Assembly (NCBI GenBank): GCA_947500275.1
Contig: CANMSW010000043.1
Location: 1-11,610, forward strand
Source: Bacteriovoracaceae bacterium
Lineage (GTDB): Bacteria > Bdellovibrionota > UBA1018
Direction: 5' to 3'
DNA: 11,610 nucleotides
Below the pieces are notes generated by a model. The model worked only from the letters and a program-made list of their open reading frames with translations, was not told the DNA's origin and ran no database searches. Every line of letters begins with the position of its first letter. The first letter of the stretch is position 1. Positions 7,997 to 11,610 of the stretch are shown in pieces. The position numbers and the translations under genes were made by a program.

Positions 7997-8013
7997 CCGC
8001 CGAGGCCCCACAC

Positions 8014-8037
8014 CCCCGCTTCGGGGCGAGGGCTCGC
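8014..8037. repeat. GC-rich hairpin cluster
   Basis: CCCCG-CTT-CGGGG (8014-8026) is a perfect 5-bp stem with a 3-base loop, immediately followed by the palindrome GCGAG-GG-CTCGC (8026-8037). No T-run follows, so it is not a classical terminator. It fits the REP-like palindromic character of the surrounding intergenic DNA. Confidence 0.4.
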
Positions 8038-8082
8038 TGCGCCCGGGTATTCCCCTTGGCGGCTGCCTTTGAGCGGTGATTT

Positions 8083-8108
8083 TTCATGAAACAGAGCTGA
8101 TTCATGAA
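8083..8108. promoter_or_regulatory. Pair of TTCATGAA palindromes (candidate operator)
   Basis: Two identical 8-bp perfect palindromes, TTCATGAA, lie at 8083-8090 and 8101-8108, 18 bp apart start to start. They are about 140-160 bp upstream of the proposed pilin promoter. Repeated palindromes of this size are typical of dimeric regulator sites, but no binding protein can be named and an 18-bp phase is slightly short of two helical turns. Confidence 0.3.
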
Positions 8109-8112
8109 GTTC

Positions 8113-8140
8113 GGGGACGGAGCACCCGGGGGAAACTCCC
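8113..8140 (+). repeat. Third copy of the GGGGACGGAGCAC core with adjacent hairpin
   Basis: The 13-base core GGGGACGGAGCAC recurs exactly at 8113-8125, about 270 bp from the tandem copies and in the same orientation. The downstream sequence differs. It is followed by a short dyad, GGGGG-AAA-CTCCC (8128-8140, one G-T pair). Conservation of the core with a different flank suggests an independent element of the same family rather than part of the tandem array. Confidence 0.6.
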
Positions 8141-8184
8141 TCAAGATGCCCTGAGTCACCTGAGACACACGCGCTTGAAAGGGA

Positions 8185-8227
8185 AGGGATTCCTATCCCT
8201 GCGTAATTCCAAGGCTAGGCCGGAATT
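8185..8227. promoter_or_regulatory. Two dyads directly upstream of the pilin promoter
   Basis: AGGGAT-TCCT-ATCCCT (8185-8200) is a perfect 6-bp inverted repeat with a 4-base centre. Next to it, AATTCC (8205-8210) and GGAATT (8222-8227) form a second dyad with an 11-bp spacer. Both end less than 65 bp upstream of the proposed -35 box, a usual place for activator sites. Function is inferred from position and symmetry only. Confidence 0.3.
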
Positions 8228-8245
8228 CATGCCTCTTTTCTATGC

Positions 8246-8273
8246 TTGATTAATTTAGTCGGCTAATTAGAAT
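8246..8273 (+). promoter_or_regulatory. Candidate sigma70-type promoter for the pilin operon
   Basis: TTGATT (8246-8251) and TAGAAT (8268-8273) resemble -35 and -10 hexamers with a 16-bp spacer in a locally AT-rich stretch. Transcription would start near 8280, leaving a leader of about 120 nt before the Flp start codon. No sigma54 -24/-12 pattern was seen. This is the best promoter-like match in the 700-bp gap but remains a visual call. Confidence 0.5.
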
Positions 8274-8284
8274 TGAGGAGGTGG

Positions 8285-8380
8285 ATGAGAGATTTTCCTG
8301 GGGGGGAAATCTTTCTACTCAACTTGATCGGTTGGAGGACCGATCAAGTAGTAGCTAGGGTGGAGATGAGTTTTATGTAA
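8285..8380 (+). CDS. Possible 31-codon leader ORF upstream of flp
   Basis: An ATG at 8285 opens a 31-codon frame ending with TAA at 8378-8380, just before the pilin Shine-Dalgarno. The predicted peptide begins MRDFPGGEIFLLNLIGWRTD, and the frame spans both leader hairpins. A strong SD-like GAGGAGG (8275-8281) precedes the ATG, but the spacing is only about 3 nt. If transcription starts near 8280, most of that SD would be lost from the mRNA. The frame may therefore be accidental, with the constraint being on RNA structure. It is included because ribosome movement through it would open the hairpins and could couple to pilin translation. Confidence 0.2.
   Translation: MRDFPGGEIFLLNLIGWRTDQVVARVEMSFM
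8287..8315 (+). promoter_or_regulatory. Leader hairpin A (5' UTR of flp)
   Basis: Bases 8287-8298 can pair with 8304-8315 in a continuous 12-bp stem (two G-U pairs as RNA) around a TGGGG loop. There is no downstream T-run, so it is not a terminator. It adjoins hairpin B almost without gap, giving a compact structured leader between the promoter and the pilin ribosome binding site. Confidence 0.6.
8315..8354 (+). promoter_or_regulatory. Leader hairpin B with GGAGGA in its loop (candidate CsrA/RsmA site)
   Basis: ACTTGATCGG (8322-8331) and CCGATCAAGT (8340-8349) form a perfect 10-bp stem around the 8-nt loop TTGGAGGA (8332-8339). CTACT (8315-8319) pairs with AGTAG (8350-8354) to extend it by five pairs across a 2-nt bulge. 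GGA exposed in a hairpin loop is the established recognition feature of CsrA/RsmA proteins. Eight GGA triplets occur between 8277 and 8389, the last two being part of the pilin SD itself. Regulation by CsrA is an inference; the structure is directly visible. Confidence 0.6.
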
Positions 8381-8385
8381 CGGGG

Positions 8386-8392
8386 AGGAGGT
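8386..8392 (+). promoter_or_regulatory. Strong ribosome binding site of flp
   Basis: AGGAGGT at 8386-8392 is a near-perfect anti-SD complement, 9 nt before the ATG at 8402. It fixes the pilin start at 8402 rather than the in-frame ATG at 8420 and fits the high expression expected of a major pilin. Confidence 0.85.
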
Positions 8393-8401
8393 GCTCTTCA
8401 A

Positions 8402-8647
8402 ATGGATCACCAAAGAGTTATGAAAGATCAGAATTCAAATCGTGGTTCTGTTCGCCGCAAAGCCTGGATGACGGCAGCCCGTTTCCTGAAGGACGAGTCC
8501 GGTCAGGGGACAGCGGAATATGCGCTCATTCTGCTCATCGTGTTGATGATGGCGAACACGTTTAAGAGTAAATTTAAGTCAGCGCTCAATATACTTCTCA
8601 ATAACATGGAATCTCAGATGCGGGACGCAGGAGAGGACTCGCCCTAG
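8402..8647 (+). CDS. flp: Flp-type major pilin precursor (type IVb)
   Basis: This 81-aa class III prepilin has a hydrophilic, basic leader of 34 residues ending in Gly34. The class III cleavage motif follows: G34 | Q35 G T A E39 Y40, giving the Glu+5/Tyr+6 signature of Flp pilins. A hydrophobic helix (about 41-52) comes next. The mature product would be about 47 residues, typical of Flp subunits. The leader is longer than in many Flp proteins, but the very strong SD supports the 8402 start. It is the first gene after the promoter and structured leader, as expected for the fibre subunit. Its stop overlaps the next gene's GTG by one base. Processing would be by the TadV/CpaA peptidase encoded at 8858-9406. 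The pilin call is firm; major-subunit status is inferred from position and size. Confidence 0.9.
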   Translation: MDHQRVMKDQNSNRGSVRRKAWMTAARFLKDESGQGTAEYALILLIVLMMANTFKSKFKSALNILLNNMESQMRDAGEDSP

Positions 8648-8874
8648 TGCTCAGTGCCGTACGCATTCGCACGGCATTGGCGAGGTTTCTTTCGGATGAG
8701 CGTGGTCAAGGAACCCTTGAATACGTGCTCTTGCTGACTTTTTGCCTGATCAGCGGCGGCGCACTTTTTAGAAAGCTCATCGAAATGATGGACAGTGGTT
8801 TTCAGGTCTTCGGCGCTCAACTCGAGCGCGACCTGAAGAGCGGGAGGCATCCCCTCAGTGTTTGGAAGAATTGA
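8647..8874 (+). CDS. Second Flp-like pilin precursor
   Basis: This 75-aa protein has a 20-residue leader and the cleavage site G20 | Q21 G T L E25 Y26 followed by a hydrophobic helix (VLLLTFCLISGGALF). The mature form would be about 55 residues. It closely parallels the preceding pilin in motif and size but diverges after the helix, with a more charged C terminus. It starts at GTG 8647, overlapping the previous stop by one base, so it is probably translated by re-initiation at a lower level. This suggests a minor pilin or pseudopilin. The 3' end overlaps the peptidase gene by 17 bp. Confidence 0.85.
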   Translation: MLSAVRIRTALARFLSDERGQGTLEYVLLLTFCLISGGALFRKLIEMMDSGFQVFGAQLERDLKSGRHPLSVWKN

Positions 8875-9406
8875 TCCCTCCCTTTCAATTTTCATCGTTC
8901 TTCTTTCTTTTGCAGCCGCGGCGGTCGACGTCGCGCGTTCGAAAATTCCTAATCTCCTGACTCTTCCTGCCCTGATCCTAGGCCTTGTTCTTTCCATCGC
9001 ATTGTCGGGCTGGGCTGGAGCACAAGATTCGCTCTTGGGAGTCGGTGTCACTTTTCTGTCTTATATCTGGATTTACGCACTCGGTTGGTTGGGGGCGGGG
9101 GATGTGAAGCTTCTCATGGCGCTCGGTGCGCTCGGAGGTTGGCGATATGGATTGGATGTTGCCGTTCTCTCAATCGGACTGGGTGGATTAATCGCCTTGG
9201 TGATTCTCCTCGTTAAACGGAAGTTACCTGGATTCGTTCGGCGCATTTATCGGTTCGTCCTCTCCAGGACGATCCGAGGGCTTGAGCCAGAGTCGCTTCA
9301 AGTGGATGAGAGCGAGAAATTCCCGTTTGGTGTGGCGATAGGGATTGCTGCCGTCTGGAACCTCACCGGCTACCCGTTGCAAGCCCTAGGATGGCGCTTA
9401 TGGTGA
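8858..9406 (+). CDS. cpaA: Prepilin peptidase TadV/CpaA (A24 aspartic protease)
   Basis: This 182-aa polytopic membrane protease is of the short, N-methylase-lacking TadV/CpaA kind. Both catalytic aspartates are visible: D24 in AAVDVARSKIPN (residues 22-33) and D82 in GAGDVK (79-84), the GxGD motif. A C-terminal PFGVAIGIAA (156-165) matches the family's conserved late segment. Multiple hydrophobic segments (about 9-25, 34-50, 57-77, 100-119, 156-175) fit the fold. It would cleave the Gly|Gln bond of the five prepilin-like proteins encoded around it. The chosen start is GTG 8858 with a GGGAGG SD at 8841-8846; the start is rather uncertain because the region overlaps the preceding gene. It overlaps the following pilin-like gene by up to 16 bp. 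Confidence 0.92.
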   Translation: MFGRIDPSLSIFIVLLSFAAAAVDVARSKIPNLLTLPALILGLVLSIALSGWAGAQDSLLGVGVTFLSYIWIYALGWLGAGDVKLLMALGALGGWRYGLDVAVLSIGLGGLIALVILLVKRKLPGFVRRIYRFVLSRTIRGLEPESLQVDESEKFPFGVAIGIAAVWNLTGYPLQALGWRLW

Positions 9407-9684
9407 AGCCATTCCAGGTGGGCAATCAATCTGGCCAGGCCCTGCTTGAGTACGTGATTATGCTTCTGATCGTGGTTTCGAGTTACTTATTCGTCGTGCG
9501 CGGACTGATGGACGCAGGGATTACTCGGCTTTTCGTAGCGCCGTTAAAAGGGGAATACGGAAAAGCATATCAATTTGGGCATCCGAAAGGCGAATTCGAT
9601 GGTTCAAGCGGGAAGAATCACCCTCGGTTCAACGGTTCGGGTGACAATAATTTTCGGTTATTCTTGCTAATTGATCCTCAGTAA
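9391..9684 (+). CDS. TadE/Flp-like minor pilin
   Basis: This 97-aa protein has a short leader and the cleavage signature G15 | Q16 A L L E20 Y21, followed by a hydrophobic helix (about 22-38). The C-terminal part is hydrophilic and Gly/Asn-rich, unlike compact Flp subunits, so it is more likely a minor pilin or small TadE/TadF-like pseudopilin. The ATG at 9391 is used here. The ATG at 9400 (residue 4) is an equally plausible start: it overlaps the peptidase stop in a compact junction and has AGGATGG just upstream. No family-specific domain beyond the prepilin N terminus can be recognised. Confidence 0.75.
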   Translation: MALMVKPFQVGNQSGQALLEYVIMLLIVVSSYLFVVRGLMDAGITRLFVAPLKGEYGKAYQFGHPKGEFDGSSGKNHPRFNGSGDNNFRLFLLIDPQ

Positions 9685-9731
9685 AGTTCGCGAGGACTTT
9701 CGGTAGAGCGTTGGGCGAGATCGGGGGATAA

Positions 9732-10331
9732 ATGCTACGGTTCGTATTTAGCCAGGCACCTTCGTGGATTTCAAAAAAGCTTATCCCTAAGTATAGGATG
9801 CGGATCGTCTCCAATCGATCCGGTCAGGCCACTCTCGAGTTTGCGCTCGTTATGCTTTTGATCCTCTCGTTCTCGCTTTTTTTCATTCAGCTTTGCCTCG
9901 TCCTGGCGTGGGGTAATTTCGTCCATTACGCCACTTTTATGTCGGCTCGCGCCTATATGGCCGGCGGCGGCGATCAGGATGGTCAGCGCGCGCGTGCTAT
10001 CCTGGTTCTCGAGCGGACGGTGAAGAAAAGCGGACGTGATCGAATGCCGAATGTGGCCAAGGGTTTTGGCGGGGGAACCCCGGTAGGCGCAGAAATCGGT
10101 GAATTAACAGGATATGAACCGACACGAGCCTCAAGCTGGCCAGAGGGAGTCCGATATACATTTAGGAGTCGTCTGTTTGTATTGCCTCCCAGTCTGCCAG
10201 GACAGAGGCTATCCGAAGACGACAATTCCGTGACGTTCACGTCGGAGAGCTTTCTTTTGCGTGAGCCCACGTACGGCGAGTGTGTTCAGGAGATGGTAGA
10301 AAAAGGGGGCTTTGTTGATAACGGATGTTGA
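9732..10331 (+). CDS. tadE: TadE-like pseudopilin
   Basis: This 199-aa protein has a basic leader and the class III site G31 | Q32 A T L E36 F37, followed by a long hydrophobic helix (about 38-60). The downstream FVHYATFMSARAYMAG is the typical TadE-family continuation ('a..aaRaa'). The rest is a globular periplasmic domain with two cysteines near the C terminus (C184, C199) that could form a disulfide. TadE proteins are processed by the prepilin peptidase and are required for Flp pilus biogenesis. The ATG at 9732 has a G-rich SD (GGGGGAT). An in-frame ATG at 9798 would give a shorter nine-residue leader and cannot be excluded. A 47-bp gap precedes it, the largest in this block. Confidence 0.85.
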   Translation: MLRFVFSQAPSWISKKLIPKYRMRIVSNRSGQATLEFALVMLLILSFSLFFIQLCLVLAWGNFVHYATFMSARAYMAGGGDQDGQRARAILVLERTVKKSGRDRMPNVAKGFGGGTPVGAEIGELTGYEPTRASSWPEGVRYTFRSRLFVLPPSLPGQRLSEDDNSVTFTSESFLLREPTYGECVQEMVEKGGFVDNGC

Positions 10332-10884
10332 AGGAGTTTTTGCTCCTTTAAAAAAGCAGACTGCGGATTCATTTGAGCTCAGCCAGGACGGACAAAGCCT
10401 GCTTGAGTTCTTGCTGCTTTTGCCGTTCCTGCTTGGTCTCTCCATCCTGGTCATTCGTGCGAACCAAGCCATACAGATTTCGATTGTGAACCAACAGTAC
10501 TCTCGGGCGCAGGCCCACTTCTTGACTTTCAATAGTCCCGTTTTTCCAGACAATCGAGACGGGCGCCGTGACAAGATGACCGTAGGGGGCGTCAACGCGA
10601 TCACGATGGGAGTCGGCGAAAAAGCGATTCAGGGGGGCGAAGACGGGGAAAATCAGCCTGAGGCGCCGGTTCAGATGGTGGCGCGCTCGCAGCAGAAGGC
10701 AGGCACGAAGCCGGAGGCTCAGTCTTTCAGTGATCGCTCGGGCTGGGTGAGGGTGTTCAACACAGTGACCCTCTGTTCGGGTTCCCATTCATTTGCATCG
10801 CAAGGCAGTTTTGTATCCATGAAAAAAATCACTGAGGGTGTGACGCCCGGTTCGTTCAATTTTTGTCGGGAGGCCATTCAATGA
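10312..10884 (+). CDS. TadE/TadF-like pseudopilin
   Basis: This 190-aa protein has the site G27 | Q28 S L L E32 F33 and a strongly hydrophobic helix (about 33-50). A polar domain with two cysteines near the end (C155, C185) follows, paralleling the TadE-like protein before it. The start is TTG 10312, or the adjacent TTG 10315, within the end of the preceding gene and after a GGGGG run. No ATG or GTG lies between there and the cleavage site, so a rare start is required. A hairpin immediately after the preceding stop lies in its first codons. Its stop overlaps the CpaB start as ATGA. The family call rests mainly on the N terminus, size and order; TadF is the likeliest equivalent. Confidence 0.8.
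   Translation: MLITDVEGVFAPLKKQTADSFELSQDGQSLLEFLLLLPFLLGLSILVIRANQAIQISIVNQQYSRAQAHFLTFNSPVFPDNRDGRRDKMTVGGVNAITMGVGEKAIQGGEDGENQPEAPVQMVARSQQKAGTKPEAQSFSDRSGWVRVFNTVTLCSGSHSFASQGSFVSMKKITEGVTPGSFNFCREAIQ
10331..10348 (+). promoter_or_regulatory. Hairpin at the junction of the two TadE-like genes
   Basis: AAGGAG (10331-10336) pairs with CTCCTT (10343-10348) around TTTTTG. The stem begins at the last base of the upstream stop codon and occupies codons 7-12 of the TTG-started downstream gene, and it is followed by an A-run. It could modulate re-initiation or mark an RNA-processing point. It is not a terminator, as the coding frame continues and there is no T-run. Confidence 0.35.
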
Positions 10885-11610
10885 ATAGGAACGCGATTAC
10901 GCTCTCTCTTCTCATGGCTCTCGCTTCCGTCTTTTTCTTGAAAGAGCGGATCGACTCCATCGAATCGGAGCAAAGAAAGAAATTCGGATCCGAAGTACTG
11001 GTCGTGAAGGCCCTGCGTGACATCAAGGAGCAAGAAACTCTTCTTGAAGATATGGTCACCTTGGTGAAAATACCCAAGGCGTTCCTCGAGCCTGCAGCGG
11101 TCTCCATCGACCGAAGCGAAGCGAAAGACGAATCCGAAGAAGACGAGGAAATTTCCGATGAGCGGAAGTCGAAGCTCATTAAGTCCATTATCGGAACCGT
11201 CGCAGTCGTGCCCATTCGAAAAGAAGAACAGATCACAAGAAACAAACTCACTGAACCCAATATTCGGACCGGGCTTGCCCCCCAAATTAGCCCAAAAAGG
11301 CGCGCAGTTTCGATTCCGATCAATGATATTACCGGCGTTGCCAAGCTCGTGAAACCCGGTGATCGAGTCGATCTGATAGCCGTCTTGGACCTGGGTGGAG
11401 AAAAAACAAATAAGATCGCGAAAACAGTCCTTCAGGATGTCACGGTATTAGCAACAGGAAGGCGGATCACTAATAACGTTGCCCGGACGGTGGAAGTGGA
11501 TCCCGTTGGTGGCAAAGAGAAGATCAGGTCGCTCGCGGAAGACTTCAGCTTCAACACGGTGACGATCGAAGTTGAGCCTTTGCAGGCTCAAATGCTTGCC
11601 CTCGTGATGG
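10881..11610 (+). CDS. cpaB: Flp pilus assembly protein CpaB/RcpC (3' end beyond window)
   Basis: The frame stays open from ATG 10881 to the window end (243 codons visible), so the C terminus is missing. An N-terminal hydrophobic segment (about 5-20) acts as signal or anchor. A SAF-type beta domain follows, split into about 38-72 and 100-125 (VAVVPIRKEEQITRNKLT), separated by an unusual acidic stretch at about 76-95 rich in Glu/Asp. The RcpC/CpaB domain then begins with RAVSIPINDITGVAKLVKP and PGDRVDLIAV at 159-168, the family hallmark. CpaB is a periplasmic component associated with the Tad secretin channel. Its ATG overlaps the previous stop (ATGA). In Bdellovibrio an RcpC gene lies close to the host-interaction locus, but whether that applies here cannot be judged from this window. 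Confidence 0.9.
   Translation, partial: MNRNAITLSLLMALASVFFLKERIDSIESEQRKKFGSEVLVVKALRDIKEQETLLEDMVTLVKIPKAFLEPAAVSIDRSEAKDESEEDEEISDERKSKLIKSIIGTVAVVPIRKEEQITRNKLTEPNIRTGLAPQISPKRRAVSIPINDITGVAKLVKPGDRVDLIAVLDLGGEKTNKIAKTVLQDVTVLATGRRITNNVARTVEVDPVGGKEKIRSLAEDFSFNTVTIEVEPLQAQMLALVM

Larger units (their letters stand above)
7705..8245. other. Long intergenic region without a supported gene
   Basis: Between the phosphatase and the pilin promoter there is no ORF with coding character or recognisable domain. Open frames here (for example 7515-7925 plus, 7687-8013 and 7776-8168 minus) cross repeats and are low-complexity Arg/Ala/Pro translations. The stretch is GC-rich to about 8060 and then becomes more AT-rich towards the promoter. 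It contains a 43-bp tandem repeat, a third copy of the repeat core, several GC-rich dyads and two TTCATGAA palindromes, listed separately. I see no clear Rho-independent terminator: the only dyad right after the phosphatase (CGAAC 7707-7711 with GTTCG 7723-7727) is short and lacks an adjacent T-run. Confidence 0.7.

Noticed and set aside
7515..8168. Overlapping frames on both strands across the phosphatase end and intergenic region
   Set aside because: Their translations come from the 43-bp repeat and GC-rich palindromes, and their low-complexity Arg/Ala/Pro content shows no coding character.
8280..8360. Stand-alone RsmY/RsmZ-like small RNA
   Set aside because: GGA-rich hairpins fit the theme, but there is no Rho-independent terminator before the pilin gene, so a 5' leader is the simpler reading.

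Overview
The window is one densely packed, entirely plus-strand Tad/Flp (type IVb pilus) locus. It runs from a TadC-type inner-membrane platform protein at the left edge to a CpaB/RcpC pilus-assembly protein cut by the right edge. Most genes overlap or nearly touch (GTGA and ATGA junctions), so the genes behave as two operon-like blocks separated by one long intergenic region at 7705-8401. Base composition is moderately GC-rich. The gene style (Tad locus full of FHA proteins, DUF192 protein, small Flp pilins) suggests a Bdellovibrionota- or deltaproteobacteria-like Gram-negative. This is an inference from gene content only; no rRNA or other phylogenetic marker is present.

Left block (1-7704): tadC, a DUF192 protein, then three consecutive membrane-anchored FHA (phosphothreonine-reader) proteins, then a PP2C-family serine/threonine phosphatase. 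The first FHA protein is a sensor-like chimera (FHA, membrane helix, Cache-like extracytoplasmic domain, membrane helix, HAMP-like, PAS) with no catalytic output domain. The second and third share the layout FHA, membrane helix, TPR-like/coiled-coil tail and look like diverged paralogues. Four FHA domains plus a phosphatase inside a Tad operon suggest the pilus machine is under phosphothreonine control. No kinase is in the window.

Intergenic region (7705-8401): no convincing gene. It holds a 43-bp tandem repeat (about 2.1 copies) whose core GGGGACGGAGCAC recurs about 270 bp later and looks REP-like. It also holds several GC-rich dyads, two TTCATGAA palindromes, a plausible sigma70-type promoter (8246-8273) and a strongly structured leader with two long hairpins and eight GGA motifs just before the main pilin gene.

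Right block (8402-11610): Flp pilin, a second Flp-like pilin, the prepilin peptidase (TadV/CpaA), three further TadE/TadF-like pseudopilins, and CpaB/RcpC. All five pilin-like proteins carry the same class III prepilin signature: a Gly followed by Gln at +1 and Glu at +5, then Tyr or Phe, before a hydrophobic helix. The peptidase encoded among them is the expected processing enzyme. TadC would be part of the inner-membrane motor platform, the pilins the fibre and its initiating or minor subunits, and CpaB a periplasmic part of the channel. The FHA/PP2C set would tune assembly.
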